Assembly (NCBI RefSeq): GCF_000013885.1
Contig: NC_007964.1
Location: 2,094,001-2,158,000 of the forward strand
Direction of reading: 5' to 3'
Length of the DNA stretch: 64,000 nt
From: Nitrobacter hamburgensis X14
Lineage (GTDB): Bacteria > Pseudomonadota > Alphaproteobacteria > Rhizobiales > Xanthobacteraceae
The position numbers were made by a program, and so were the translations under genes. This document shows positions 9,601 through 17,775 of this stretch, one piece after another (within the stretch, counting starts at the first letter, position 1; the number at the start of each line of letters is the position of its first letter). The notes beneath the pieces are model-generated. The model saw only the letters and a program-made list of their open reading frames with translations. It was not told where the DNA came from and searched no databases.

Positions 9601-9900
9601 CGGTCGCTGATCGACAGCGGCGTGCCGCTTGTCCAGGCAATCTGCGACGGAGCGCTGACGCGTTTCCGTCCCGTCGCCATGACGGCGCTGGTGGCGTCGC
9701 TCGGCTTTGTGCCGATGGCACTGGCAACGGGGACAGGCGCAGAGGTGCAGAAGCCCCTTGCAACCGTCGTCATCGGCGGACTGCTGACCGCAACGATGCT
9801 GACGCTTGTGGTGCTGCCGGCGCTTTATGCCCGTTTCGCGCCGCGACGCTTGGAATTGGATAACGCGAACGGAATTGCGACGAGTCGCGCAGCCGAATAG
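6661..9900 (+). CDS. czcA: Heavy-metal RND efflux pump, CzcA type
   Basis: The 1079-aa inner-membrane pump has the usual 12-helix RND layout with two large periplasmic loops. The proton-relay helix reads DFGLIVDGAVIICEN with Asp425, Asp431 and Glu438; the spacing (6 and 7) matches the D-D-E set of Zn/Co/Cd-exporting CzcA and differs from monovalent-cation CusA. The start ATG lies just after the czcB stop. It should export divalent metal by proton antiport with CzcB. It sits behind a repressor whose metal-binding triad looks like copper-sensing CsoR, so the true substrate is uncertain. Length is normal and no damage is visible. Confidence 0.93.
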   Translation: MIARIVDFSVRRRWLVLLIALVAAATGLWSLTRLPIDAVPDVTNVQVQVNATAAALTPVEIEKQVTVTLETALAGIPGLESTRSFSRNGFAQVTVVFVDGTNIYFARQLVAERINDAKSSLPPGVEVKMGPVSTGLGEIYWWAVEYEKPGAIAPVRDGQPGWQSDGSYLTPEGERLTDDFRRTVYLRTVQDWIVRPQMKTVPGVAGADAIGGFVKQYQVQPDPAKLVGYGLSLKQVIEAIEANNASRGANYIEQNGEGYVVRAAGRVENVEDIGQIVVSTRNGVPVRIRDVADVTIGRELRSGSASVNGREVVLGIALMLIGGNSRTVAAAADAKIKEITKMLPPGIHARTVLNRTQLVDATIHTVATNLAEGALLVIAVLFLLLGNFRAALITACVIPITMLLTATGMLRGHISANLMSLGALDFGLIVDGAVIICENSLRHLAERQVALRRALSRDERLKTITASAVEMIRPTVYGQLIIILVYVPLLTFSGVEGKTFEPMALTVMIALATAFVVSLTFVPAATAIVLTRPVRESENFLVRRLKDAYAPILSRSITKPGLVITAAAALFAASLVLFSRLGQELTPTLDEKNIVMEVKRVPSTALAQAQAMQLEIEKVISKFPQVAFVFSRTGTPDLAADPMPPSASDTYIIVKPQRDWPDPSMTKDDLIQAIESEATKLPGNKVGFSQPIEMRFNELIAGVREDLGVKVFGDDFSEMQRTAARIADVLRKIDGAESVKVEETSGLPFLEIRIDKAEIARRGLNLADVQDLIETAVGGRAAGLVFEGDRRFQIVVRLNDALRNDISALENLPVPLPHSNPNAPASTVPLRAVATFEQTEGANQISRENGKRRVVTTAEVRGRDIGSLVAEAQAKVAEKLKLPPGSYLAWGGQFENFSVARQRLAIVVPACFAMIFLLLFGALGSARDALLVFSAVPLALTGGIAALWLRGMPFSISAAVGFIALSGVAVLNGLVMLTQIRSLIDSGVPLVQAICDGALTRFRPVAMTALVASLGFVPMALATGTGAEVQKPLATVVIGGLLTATMLTLVVLPALYARFAPRRLELDNANGIATSRAAE

Positions 9901-9936
9901 ATCGGAGCTTTCCGCGCTTTCAGTGCTTGAGAACCT

Positions 9937-10010
9937 GTTACCATCTCTTTGCGGCGCAGGTCATTGCGTTAACCGGCACAGGGCTAATGACGGTTGCGTT
10001 TGGCCCTGCC
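9937..10010 (+). pseudogene. MFS transporter fragment
   Basis: A stretch reading YHLFAAQVIALTGTGLMTVA matches the first membrane helix of MFS exporters often found beside metal-resistance genes, but it falls out of the family almost at once (about 25 residues). It is a remnant, perhaps of a nickel/cobalt MFS pump that once followed czcA. Confidence 0.5.
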
Positions 10011-10094
10011 GGCCTTCAAGATGGCAGGCAACAAGGCGCGCATTCGAAGCAGCATGTGCACATCTTTATGAAAAATTCTCTGGTGGAGGACCGA

Positions 10095-10442
10095 ATGATC
10101 GTCCGCATCCTCTTATTGGCATATTCTCTTCTACTTGCGAGCGAGCTGCCGGCGGCATCCCAACAACCTAAGGATGATCCCTGGAATCCTCACCACATAG
10201 ATGCACTGCCGCCCGACATCCGTCACTATATAGCGGCAATCTGCAAGGGACCGGCCAGGGCGCAGCATGATTTCGCGACCTATTCTCCAACCGAGAGGCG
10301 TTGGCGAATAAACCTCGAATATCTTCGATGCGATGGTCTCCGCGATTTCCGACGAAAAGACCAATGCCTCGATGTAGATTTTATCCAGATAGGCTCACGG
10401 TTCCGGCTTGCCAAAAAGCAATACCGTGAATGCGGCTTCTGA
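10095..10442 (+). CDS. Small secreted protein of unknown function
   Basis: The product (115 aa) has a signal peptide (MIVRILLLAYSLLLASELPAAS) and a mature region with four cysteines (ICKG, LRCDG, QCLD, RECGF) that could form two disulfides. ATG 10095 follows GGTGGAGG at good spacing; ATG 10068 is an in-frame alternative without a good site. I do not recognise a named domain. It lies alone between the metal-efflux operon and a run of broken genes. Confidence 0.6.
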   Translation: MIVRILLLAYSLLLASELPAASQQPKDDPWNPHHIDALPPDIRHYIAAICKGPARAQHDFATYSPTERRWRINLEYLRCDGLRDFRRKDQCLDVDFIQIGSRFRLAKKQYRECGF

Positions 10443-10569
10443 AGCGGAGCCGCGTCCCGTCGGCTACGAAACCTTCGCAATCATTACGCTGGCATCCCAA
10501 TCCTTCCCGGTCCGGATTGGATCGCGGAGTTGATAGTCAGAGATGTAGTCTGGGCAACGGTGCGCCGTC

Positions 10570-10982
10570 CTGCCGACTGTTAACCACAAGCTGCTTGGCA
10601 ACCGTCCGTGCGATAGCCGTGGGTGCCTCATCGGGGGTCGGGAAGCACGAGCTCGCGTTGATTTCGCACAGAACTTAGGTGTCGGTGTCAGCCGCGTCGC
10701 GCGGCCCATAGAGGAAGTCCGCATCCCAGGAGACCGGTAGCGACGATTCATCGATGACAAGTAGCTCCATCATCTGCGGCGCAGTGCTTGGAACGACGGG
10801 GCATCGGGCCCGTGCATGATCCGCGGACCCGGCTGCGCCTCAGGCGAGTTCGAGCCTTCCGGCGGAGGTAGGATCAAAGCCTTGATCAGTTGGTGTCCAA
10901 AGCCCGCGATCTTCGACCCGCTCATGTAGCAGCGGATCATCCCATCGGGCAGGCTCAAGCGGTATGAGGCAAGGCGCTGCAC
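10570..10982 (-). pseudogene. Cj0069-family ATP-grasp-like protein, broken C-terminal half
   Basis: On the minus strand the pieces GMIRCYMSGSKIAGFGHQLI, then LPVSWDADFLYGPRDAA, then VLCEINASSCFPTPDEAP occur in the order expected for the C-terminal half of Cj0069-family proteins. The reading frame changes near 10770, and an in-frame TAA sits where a Tyr codon is expected (about 10676). The N-terminal half is absent; its place is taken by the CusA remnant on the other strand. Dead by frameshift, nonsense mutation and truncation. Confidence 0.7.
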
Positions 10983-10998
10983 CGAGGGGCATGCTCTT

Positions 10999-11282
10999 AT
11001 CCGGCGTGATCTTCACGACGCCATCATGGAGAGCGCGATCGAGCGCGTCCGTTCCAAGATGATGACGGTGGTTGCCATCATGGCGGGCCTGCTGCCCATC
11101 AGTGGAGCACCGGTACAGGGTCGGACATTATGCAGCGCATCGCTGTGCCGATGATTGGCGGGATGACCTAGTCGACGCTGCTGACACTCGTCGTGATCCC
11201 GGCGATCTTCGGTTTGGTGAAGGGGCGGGGGCGGCCTCTCGGCGAGCGGCCGAAAGCCGAAGAGCGAGTGACAAAACAGTGA
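10999..11282 (+). pseudogene. CusA/CzcA RND pump, decayed C-terminal fragment
   Basis: The sequence encodes RDLHDAIMESAIERVRSKMM and GLLPI, then shifts frame by a lost base near 11100 and continues as WSTGTGSDIMQRIAVPMIGG and STLLTLVVIPAIFGLVKG. An in-frame TAG interrupts it at about 11169-11171. This is the C-terminal end of a CusA-type pump and is distinct from the intact czcA 1.1 kb upstream. It shows that a second RND system was once present. Confidence 0.8.
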
Positions 11283-11283
11283 G

Positions 11284-11391
11284 TGGAAACCTGACGTCAT
11301 CAGAGAGCTCAAGCGTGCTGCATTGAATGAGGAACGGCCTGCCTACGAGCTCGCTGAGGAGGCGATTACGGAAAGGCTGAAGAAAGAATAG
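11284..11391 (+). pseudogene. Fragment of a small helix-rich (ribbon-helix-helix-like) protein
   Basis: An open stretch reading PDVIRELKRAALNEERPAYE and ending EEAITERLKKE then TAG resembles the C-terminal part of small plasmid-type ribbon-helix-helix proteins. No start codon or ribosome site is present; it directly abuts the CusA remnant. Weak call. Confidence 0.3.
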
Positions 11392-11399
11392 GCGAAAGA

Positions 11400-11775
11400 A
11401 GTAGATCGTTCTTTAGATGCCGCTGGTCACCTTCGCCTGTCAATATCGCCAGCCTTTTTGTCGAACTCGGTCCTGAAGCCTTGCGGCAAGTATGGCGCCT
11501 CGGCCTCATCAACCGGGTTGCATTGCTGGCAGGGCGCGCCGGCGCCACCACGTGTGCAAGCGCGCACGCATTTCCACGGCCGCTCGGTGATTGTCGCAGA
11601 TCAAACCGCAGTTCTCGCAGAACGCGCCGTGCGTGCATCTCTGCCGGTAGGTTAGCGAGCCAGTCGGCATTCGCGCCGAAAAGGGGTTGCCTCTTGTGGC
11701 CATTCATCTTGCCCGGCTTCAGGCTCCTGTATCGCGCCGCAGCTCCTTCCGCTTGGAAATACAGGAGGCTCATTT
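11400..11775 (-). pseudogene. Possible IS630-type transposase remnant
   Basis: A minus-strand frame holds KPGKMNGHKRQPLFGANADW, like the linker after the helix-turn-helix in IS630-family transposases. Downstream sense is lost or moves between frames; a different frame carries a CENC and CQQC pair. I treat the stretch as degenerate mobile-element debris. Family call is tentative. Confidence 0.3.
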
Positions 11776-12027
11776 GGAGCGGATCCCTGTTGCCGCGCCG
11801 TTCATAGCGGCCGCCTATATGGAGCTGCTGGTATTGTCCGCAGCGTGGCCTATGGCCTGTTCGCGACGACCTATGGCTCGTCCGCTCTTGGCGCCGACCG
11901 AGGTGAGATATGTGTCTGCAAGACAGGTTACCGGGTTGGGTTTTCCGCTCAACTGCTCATAATGAAGAACAGAAGATAACGATCAGCACAGACCTGCCGA
12001 AGGCGGATGTAGAGGGAGATAAAAGCG

Positions 12028-12540
12028 ATGGCCATACACCACGCCAGCCCCGCAGAAGTTTTTGACCTCGCACCATTGGGTTCGAATCTGAAGGATGCGC
12101 GGACAACCGCCATCGTCAAATCGGAAGCGTTCGAGGTCGTACGCCTCGTCGTTCACGCTGGGGTGGAGATCAAGACGCACCAGGTTGACGGCCCCATCAC
12201 GCTGCATTGCCTGGAAGGCCGGGCTCTGCTCGGCTTGCCTGAAACGACGCTGGAGCTTTCGGGCTACCAATGGGTGTATCTCGAAGGGGGTGTCCCGCAC
12301 TCGATCCGGGGAATCGAGGACACATCGCTGCTGCTCACGATCCTTTTCCCTTCCGGGAGTTCTGGGCGGTCCCACGGAAAGCACGCGCAACCAGTCAACG
12401 AGGTGACATCTCAGAAGCTGGAAGCATTGCTCGATGAAGGCCTGATGCAGACTTTCCCCGCCAGCGACCCGGTCGCTGTGTGCAACCCATCTACCAGTGT
12501 TGGCATCACGGTACGCCACCCTGATAAGAAGGACCAGTAA
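12028..12540 (+). CDS. Cupin-domain protein
   Basis: The protein (170 aa) has a single cupin barrel over about residues 30-110 (VVHAGVEIKTHQVDGPITLH, then LEGGVPHSIRGIEDTSLLLTI). A C-terminal tail contains LMQTFPASDPVAV, a short motif shared by several small stress proteins. The histidines H52 and H60 and the later H94 could bind one metal ion. ATG 12028 has AGGGAGAT upstream. The substrate is unknown. It stands alone between degraded DNA and a gene-less stretch. Confidence 0.75.
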   Translation: MAIHHASPAEVFDLAPLGSNLKDARTTAIVKSEAFEVVRLVVHAGVEIKTHQVDGPITLHCLEGRALLGLPETTLELSGYQWVYLEGGVPHSIRGIEDTSLLLTILFPSGSSGRSHGKHAQPVNEVTSQKLEALLDEGLMQTFPASDPVAVCNPSTSVGITVRHPDKKDQ

Positions 12541-13097
12541 TAGGATCGATATTCATCCGGGATGAATCGCGGGTCGGCAAACCGGAAATAATTTGAAAGG
12601 CTAACGCCAACTCAAGGTCAACAAACGAGGAAAGCGCCGCTGCGGCGGCCTGAGGGCGCGTCACCGCATTCGGCGGAGTTGGTTCACGTTTTCCGAATCG
12701 TTATCCTCTGGCACGTCTCTGTCAGACCGACAGGGGCTCTGTTCGGGTCGCGGAGCCGATCTAGATTGTGGACCGTCCACGAGGAGATTGTATCCGCCGG
12801 ATCGGGATGGCTCATTGAATTACTAATTTCGTCTCACAGTTGCCGCTTCCGGTGACTGCATTAACGGGTATGCGATAGCAGCTTTCGTGATCCGGCTGCC
12901 TGCTTTGAAAACTCGCGGATGAGATCGAAGCGGGAGGCTACGGCGGAGGTGGGTTGCGTGACCGTTATCGTGCTTGACGATACGATGGAAGTCTTTGCGG
13001 TCGGCGAGGACAGCGAAGCGCCGTCCGTCGCCATGTTTCTTCACGCTGGCTTTATGCGACTGTCAAGATGGTCGAGCGGCAGTCGCGATGATGAAGT
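12541..13097. other. Gene-less stretch with one small palindrome
   Basis: No gene with coding character was found. At 12551-12567 there is ATTCATCC-G-GGATGAAT, an 8-bp inverted repeat 10 nt after the cupin stop; it could be an operator or a weak 3' end. Short open frames around 12919-13190 shift frame repeatedly and lack ribosome sites. Confidence 0.4.
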
Positions 13098-13232
13098 TCA
13101 GCGAGACTCTCTTCTTGGCTGTTTTCCGCGCAGGTAAGTTGTGGACTGATAATCGGCCCAAGCTCTGGCTAGTGCAAATAGACCTATAACGGCGATAACA
13201 AACACGACGACAGTGATTGTATCGGTTGACAT
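13098..13232 (-). CDS. 44-residue single-helix membrane protein under a FixK-type box
   Basis: The peptide starts MSTDTITVVVFVIAVIGLFA and has one membrane helix (about residues 6-23) followed by a basic, soluble tail ending KQPRRESR. ATG 13232 is preceded by AAGGGA at 7-8 nt spacing. A perfect FixK-type box (13290-13303) is centred 64.5 nt upstream of the start, exactly the spacing seen for other genes of this island, which argues that this short gene is real. Function unknown; small single-helix proteins often tune membrane enzymes or oxidases. Confidence 0.65.
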   Translation of the reverse strand: MSTDTITVVVFVIAVIGLFALARAWADYQSTTYLRGKQPRRESR

Positions 13233-13289
13233 GTCGATTCCCTTTTTGATTTCGACAAGCCGAGGATACTTATTCATTACAGGGGTTCT

Positions 13290-13303
13290 TTGATCTGGCT
13301 CAA
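13290..13303. promoter_or_regulatory. FixK/FNR box
   Basis: TTGATCTGGCTCAA, exact TTGA-N6-TCAA. Centre is 64.5 nt upstream of the 44-aa membrane protein start at 13232. Confidence 0.85.
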
Positions 13304-13439
13304 AAACGCCATTACTCGCGGCGGTTTTTGGGCAGATAAACCATACGCCTTTGAAGCGACCTCGAACGACGAAACGAGTCCCACCCGTGCCCCGAACGGT
13401 CGCCAACTCCCTGTCGTGATGCTGGCGAGAGATGTCTAT

Positions 13440-13453
13440 TGATACAGGTCAAA
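13440..13453. promoter_or_regulatory. FixK/FNR box before a structured RNA
   Basis: TTGATACAGGTCAA, exact TTGA-N6-TCAA. No protein gene follows at promoter distance. With the box at -41.5 the transcript would start near 13488 rightward, about 27 nt before the first of five stem-loops. Confidence 0.75.
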
Positions 13454-13487
13454 CAGCAGATCTGAACGTTATGTTCAAAATATCAGA

Positions 13488-13688
13488 ATGGATACCGTCA
13501 ATCTGTTTGAAATTCGGCCCCATGCATAGGGCCGTCACAAATCGCCGGAAACCATGCCCCGGCGATGCCAGGCCCGCTCGGGGCCTGTTTCCCCAGGACT
13601 GGCCCGGCTGCCCTAATCGGCGGTCGGGCATTTTTCGTTATTCGATCCGATGAATACGAATACCCCGCCATTCGCAGGGGTTGTTTTT
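13488..13688 (+). ncRNA. Candidate FixK-activated structured small RNA
   Basis: Five stem-loops follow each other on the plus strand: 13515-13534 (CGGCCC/GGGCCG), 13541-13566 (ATCGCCGG/CCGGCGAT), 13569-13587 (CAGGCCC/GGGCCTG, then TTT), 13602-13629 (11 bp including two G-U pairs, then ATTTTT) and 13662-13680 (CCCC/GGGG core, then TTGTTTTT). The start is inferred from the FixK-type box at 13440-13453; an A/T-rich candidate -10 lies near 13476-13482. The 73-aa frame at 13432-13653 runs through the hairpins and has no good ribosome site, so I do not call it a gene. I cannot match it to a named RNA family. A structured mRNA leader with early termination is an alternative. Confidence 0.5.
13602..13635 (+). 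terminator. Intrinsic terminator
   Basis: GCCCGGCTGCC pairs with GGCGGTCGGGC across a 6-nt loop (11 bp with two G-U pairs), followed by ATTTTT. This is the strongest rightward terminator in the window and probably ends the candidate small RNA; a second, weaker hairpin with TTGTTTTT follows at 13662-13688. Confidence 0.75.
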
Positions 13689-13768
13689 ATTGAATCGCGT
13701 TTCTGCCGACGTTTGCAAGGCTATTTCGACGCTTTTTGCGATCTGTCTCTGGTGTCCAAATCCCATTC

Positions 13769-13784
13769 CTGACTGATCGGTCAG
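13769..13784. promoter_or_regulatory. Imperfect palindrome, TetR-operator-like
   Basis: CTGACTGATCGGTCAG reads nearly the same on both strands and resembles operators of TetR-family repressors. No tetR-like gene is near, so it may be a leftover or chance. Confidence 0.25.
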
Positions 13785-13907
13785 TGGCGGGCACATTGGA
13801 GCGATTTATACGTCAGGCTACCGCTTACTATTGGGGGCGCGGGCTTTATCCTTGAGGTGAAATGGTCCGGCGATAATACGTAAGCTTACATACCGTTTGG
13901 CTAAGCA

Positions 13908-13923
13908 GCCTTCGTTAGAAGGC
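13908..13923 (-). terminator. Hairpin after ackA
   Basis: GCCTTC-GTTA-GAAGGC forms a perfect 6-bp stem 18-33 nt after the ackA stop codon. It lacks a clear U-tract, so it is a moderate terminator candidate for the xfp-ackA transcript. Confidence 0.45.
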
Positions 13924-13940
13924 GGACTTCAACGCTGCGC

Positions 13941-15116
13941 TTACAACATTTCCAAGCAATGGCGGGCAATCATAATCTCTTCGTTTGTAGGAATGATCCG
14001 TATTTCCACCGGGCTGTTTTCTTTACTGATACGTTGATTACCTCGATCATTCGCAACCATGTCGAGCTGAACTCCCAGCCATTGCAGCCGATCGCATATT
14101 TTCTGTCTTACCTTAATGCTGTGTTCGCCGATGCCGCCCGTGAAAACCAGGCACTCCAGGCCACCCAGCGCGTTTGCCATTACGGTGACCTCTCGCGCTG
14201 CGTAAAGGCAGAAGAGATCGATCGCTTCCGCAGCGCGCGGGTCAGCGCTTGCCAGCAATACGCGCATGTCGCCGGACAGCTCGGAGACGCCCAGCAGGCC
14301 CGACTTGTTGTATAATAGATGCTCGATGTCTCCGACGGACATGCCAAGTCCTTGCTGAAGATACAACAGTACGCCGGGATCGATGGCGCCACAACGTGTT
14401 GCCATCATCAGTCCGTCCAGCGGGGTCAGACCCATCGTGGTGTCGACGCTCGTGCCCTGACGCATGGCGCATAGGCTGGAGCCGCTGCCCAGATGTGCGA
14501 CAACGGTGCGTTTGCTGGCGAGTGCGGGCGATATTTCAGGCAGGCATCCGGCGATGAACTCGTAGGAGAGACCATGAAAGCCATAGCGATGAATGCCGAT
14601 CGCTTCATAGCGTCTCGGAAGGGCGTAGCGGTTGACGGGTGGCGCAAGGCGACGATGATAGGCGGTATCGAAGCAGGCGATCTGGCGCAAACCGGGCCGG
14701 AGCGATCTCAGGGTCCGTATCGGCGACAGGCCTGACGGCTGGTGCATCGGGGCGAGTGGCGTCAGTGCGAACAGGGCGTCAAGAATCGCATCGGTGACCT
14801 CCACCGGGGTCACGAAATCGCGACCACCGTGAACAACCCGGTGACCGATGGCCAAAAGCCGGTCGCCAGTGAGATAAGCGTCGATCCATTCAAGGAGGCC
14901 GGTGAGCAGAACTCTATTGCCGTTGTCATCTCGGTGCCGGGGCTGATCGAAGACGACATTGCCCGAGACATCCTTGATGGTAAGACGGGGGGTAGCATCG
15001 TGTTCATCCAGCAAGCCCTTGCAGAGCAGGTTCGGATCGCTCTTCCCGGTGAGCGCGTATAACCCGAATTTGATACTGGAGGAGCCCGAATTCAGGACCA
15101 GAATGGCGCCGGACAT
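13941..15116 (-). CDS. ackA: Acetate kinase
   Basis: The 391-aa cytoplasmic enzyme converts acetyl phosphate and ADP to acetate and ATP. It shows the family signature VLNSGSSSIKFGL at the N-terminus, the second signature GYHRRL-type region (DTAYHRRLAPPVNRYALPRRY), HLGSGSS, and the late FTGGIGEHS nucleotide-binding motif. ATG 15116 is chosen because the protein then begins MSGAILVLNSGSSS, as the family does; the longer frame to 15158 adds non-conserved residues. It follows xfp by 45 nt on the same strand, so phosphoketolase makes the acetyl phosphate that this enzyme uses. Length is normal. Confidence 0.96.
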   Translation of the reverse strand: MSGAILVLNSGSSSIKFGLYALTGKSDPNLLCKGLLDEHDATPRLTIKDVSGNVVFDQPRHRDDNGNRVLLTGLLEWIDAYLTGDRLLAIGHRVVHGGRDFVTPVEVTDAILDALFALTPLAPMHQPSGLSPIRTLRSLRPGLRQIACFDTAYHRRLAPPVNRYALPRRYEAIGIHRYGFHGLSYEFIAGCLPEISPALASKRTVVAHLGSGSSLCAMRQGTSVDTTMGLTPLDGLMMATRCGAIDPGVLLYLQQGLGMSVGDIEHLLYNKSGLLGVSELSGDMRVLLASADPRAAEAIDLFCLYAAREVTVMANALGGLECLVFTGGIGEHSIKVRQKICDRLQWLGVQLDMVANDRGNQRISKENSPVEIRIIPTNEEIMIARHCLEML

Positions 15117-15161
15117 GGAGAAAACCCCTACTGGAGCGCGGCTCTCGCGTGTCCACAATCG

Positions 15162-17570
15162 TCAAGCAGTGTCAGTGGCGACGTAATGGCCATAGGGCCA
15201 GGTCCAGTCGCGGATGCGCGGCATATCTTCGCCGTGCTGGCAAATATAAAGCGCATGTTCGATCAATGCGTCGCGAAATTGTTGCTTGAGGTGGGCAGCA
15301 GCGGTGCTGAGGCCAGGCACGCGCTCGATGACTTCGATCGCCAGATGAAAACGATCGAGTTCGTTCCGAACGACCATGTCGAATGGTGTCGTCGTGGTGC
15401 CTTCTTCCTTGAACCCGCGAACGTGCATTCCGGCGTGGTTGGTACGATTGTACGTCAGGCGATGGATCAGGTTCGGATAACCATGGTAGGCGAAGATTAC
15501 AGGCTTGTCGTGGGTGAACATTCCGTCGAAATCGCGGTTGCTGAGACCGTGCGGATGCGCCTCCCTCGGTTGCAAGGTCATCAGGTCGACGACATTGACG
15601 ACACGGATTTTCAGGTCGGGCAACCCTTCGCGAAGCAGATTGACAGCAGCCAACGTTTCCAGTGTCGGCACGTCACCGGCGCAGGCCATCACCACATCGG
15701 GTTCGGTGCCGTCGACCTCTGTGCCGGCCCATCTCCAGATCCCGATGCCAGCGTCGCAATGCGTGGCGGTTTGTTGCATGGTCAGCCACTGCTGTGCCGG
15801 TTGCTTGCCGGCGACGATCACGTTGATGCGATCGTAGGTGCGCAGGCAGTGGTCGGTGATCCAGAGCAGTGAATTGGCATCCGGCGGGAAATAGACGCGC
15901 ACGATATCGGCCTTCTTGTTGACCACAAGGTCGACAAAGCCAGGGTCTTGGTGACTGAAGCCATTATGATCCTGCCGCCAGACATGCGAAGTCAGAAGAT
16001 AATTCAATGATGCAATCGATCGACGCCACGGCAGCCCACGTGAAACCTTCAGCCACTTGGCATGCTGATTGAACATCGAATCCACGATGTGGATGAAGGC
16101 TTCGTAGCATGAGAAGAAGCCATGCCGTCCGCTCAGCAGATATCCCTCAAGCCAGCCCTGGCAGAGATGTTCGCTCAAGACCTCCATGACGCGACCATCC
16201 TGAGCCAGATGAACATCGTAAGGCTCGGTGCTCTCCATCCAGACGCGTTCAGTTGCCTCGAACACCGCGTCGAGACGGTTTGAGGCGGTCTCATCCGGGC
16301 CCATGATCCGAAAGTTTCGTGTCTCCGCATTCAGGCGCAAGACGTCGCGAAGGAACTGTCCCATCACCCGTGTTGCTTCGGCAACCGTACCGCCGGGGTG
16401 GGGCACCTTGACGGCGTAGTCATGAAAATCCGGCAGCTTGAGTTCGCGTTTCAAGAGCCCGCCATTGGCGTGGGGATTGGCGCCCATGCGTCGGCCCCCG
16501 CGCGGGGCGAGTGCCTGCAATTCCGGTTGCAAGCAGCCATTCTCGTCGAACAGCAGCTCCGGCTGATAGCTGCGCATCCATTGCTCGAGCAGGTTCAGAT
16601 GCTCAGGATTTCCCCGCGGATTGGCGATCGGGACCTGGTGCGCCCGCCAGAAGCCCTCAACCTTCAGGCCATCGACTTCCTTCGGCCCCGTCCAGCCCTT
16701 TGGACTGCGGAGCACGATCATCGGCCATTTCGGAAGATCGGTTGTCTTGCGCCCATCGCGCGCGGTTCTCTGGATCGCACGAATGCTCTCGATCGCCTGT
16801 TTCGTTGCATCGGCCATCTGCCGATGCAACAGCGTGGGCTCGTCACCCTCCACGAACAGCGGTGCGTGGCCATAGCCTGTAAAGAGTTGCCGAATCTCTT
16901 CATCGCCCATCCGGCCGAGCACGGTCGGGTTCGCGATCTTGTAGCCATTGAGATGCAGGATCGGCAGCACCGCGCCATCATGTATCGGGTTCAGAAACTT
17001 GTTGGAATGCCACGAAGCGGCGAGTGGTCCGGTCTCGGCCTCACCATCGCCAATCACGCAGGCGACGATGAGATCCGGGTTGTCGAATGTCGCGCCATAG
17101 GCATGCGTCAGCGCATAGCCGAGTTCGCCGCCTTCGTGGATCGAGCCGGGCGTCTCCGGCGCGGCGTGGCTTGGAATGCCACCAGGGAAGGAAAACTGAC
17201 GAAACAGCTTGCGCAGACCGTCAGTGTCGCGGCTGATGTTGGGATAGATCTCGCTATAAGTGCCTTCGAGGTAAGTGTTCGCCACCATGCCGGGCCCGCC
17301 ATGGCCAGGCCCGCAGATGTAAATCACGTTCAGATCGAACGCGCGGATCGCCCGATTGAGGTGCGCGTAGATGAAGTTGAGTCCCGGTGTCGTACCCCAG
17401 TGTCCCAGCAACCGTGGTTTGATGTGCTCGGGACGCAAAGCTTCGTGCAATAGCGGATTGTCGAGAAGGTAGATTTGTCCGACCGACAAATAATTGGCGG
17501 CGCGCCAGTACCTGTCGAGCAGATCAAGATCATTGGAACTAGCCTGATTATGTGGTGCTGCCATTTCCAT
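15162..17570 (-). CDS. xfp: Phosphoketolase (xylulose-5-phosphate / fructose-6-phosphate)
   Basis: This 802-aa thiamine-diphosphate enzyme cleaves xylulose 5-phosphate (and often fructose 6-phosphate) with phosphate to acetyl phosphate plus glyceraldehyde 3-phosphate or erythrose 4-phosphate. The motifs [29 protein letters not shown], and the C-terminal HQDPGFVD and [10 protein letters not shown] are typical. ATG 17570 is chosen for its GGAG site 7 nt upstream and normal length; a frame open to 17693 adds about 41 unlikely residues. It forms an operon with ackA. A perfect 16-bp palindrome (17611-17626) lies 48 nt upstream and a FixK-type box 212 nt upstream. Confidence 0.96.
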   Translation of the reverse strand: MEMAAPHNQASSNDLDLLDRYWRAANYLSVGQIYLLDNPLLHEALRPEHIKPRLLGHWGTTPGLNFIYAHLNRAIRAFDLNVIYICGPGHGGPGMVANTYLEGTYSEIYPNISRDTDGLRKLFRQFSFPGGIPSHAAPETPGSIHEGGELGYALTHAYGATFDNPDLIVACVIGDGEAETGPLAASWHSNKFLNPIHDGAVLPILHLNGYKIANPTVLGRMGDEEIRQLFTGYGHAPLFVEGDEPTLLHRQMADATKQAIESIRAIQRTARDGRKTTDLPKWPMIVLRSPKGWTGPKEVDGLKVEGFWRAHQVPIANPRGNPEHLNLLEQWMRSYQPELLFDENGCLQPELQALAPRGGRRMGANPHANGGLLKRELKLPDFHDYAVKVPHPGGTVAEATRVMGQFLRDVLRLNAETRNFRIMGPDETASNRLDAVFEATERVWMESTEPYDVHLAQDGRVMEVLSEHLCQGWLEGYLLSGRHGFFSCYEAFIHIVDSMFNQHAKWLKVSRGLPWRRSIASLNYLLTSHVWRQDHNGFSHQDPGFVDLVVNKKADIVRVYFPPDANSLLWITDHCLRTYDRINVIVAGKQPAQQWLTMQQTATHCDAGIGIWRWAGTEVDGTEPDVVMACAGDVPTLETLAAVNLLREGLPDLKIRVVNVVDLMTLQPREAHPHGLSNRDFDGMFTHDKPVIFAYHGYPNLIHRLTYNRTNHAGMHVRGFKEEGTTTTPFDMVVRNELDRFHLAIEVIERVPGLSTAAAHLKQQFRDALIEHALYICQHGEDMPRIRDWTWPYGHYVATDTA

Positions 17571-17610
17571 CTCGAAACTCCAACAGTAGGGCCATGAGGC
17601 AATACAATTG

Positions 17611-17626
17611 TGGTTCAATTGAACCA
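17611..17626. promoter_or_regulatory. Perfect 16-bp palindrome upstream of xfp
   Basis: TGGTTCAATTGAACCA is a perfect inverted repeat centred 48.5 nt before the xfp start codon. Its position suits an operator of a dimeric repressor or activator. It is not a FixK box (no TTGA-N6-TCAA). Confidence 0.45.
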
Positions 17627-17775
17627 TCGCTTGGTAACGGTTACGCGATCGAAATTCATGAGCGATCGCGGTGTGTATGTCATTATTAGGCACCTAAAGC
17701 AGAAGCCTTCTATCCAACGTTGAGCTATCGCAAACTTCGCGGGTTCTAACGCCCGCTGTTCTTCATCCATGCGCG

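Noticed and set aside
12919..13189. Two overlapping 70-aa plus-strand frames
   Set aside because: No ribosome sites, no domain, mutually exclusive frames; likely chance or very old debris.
13432..13653. 73-aa open frame on the plus strand
   Set aside because: It runs through five hairpins including a terminator, has no good ribosome site and looks non-coding. I favour a structured RNA.
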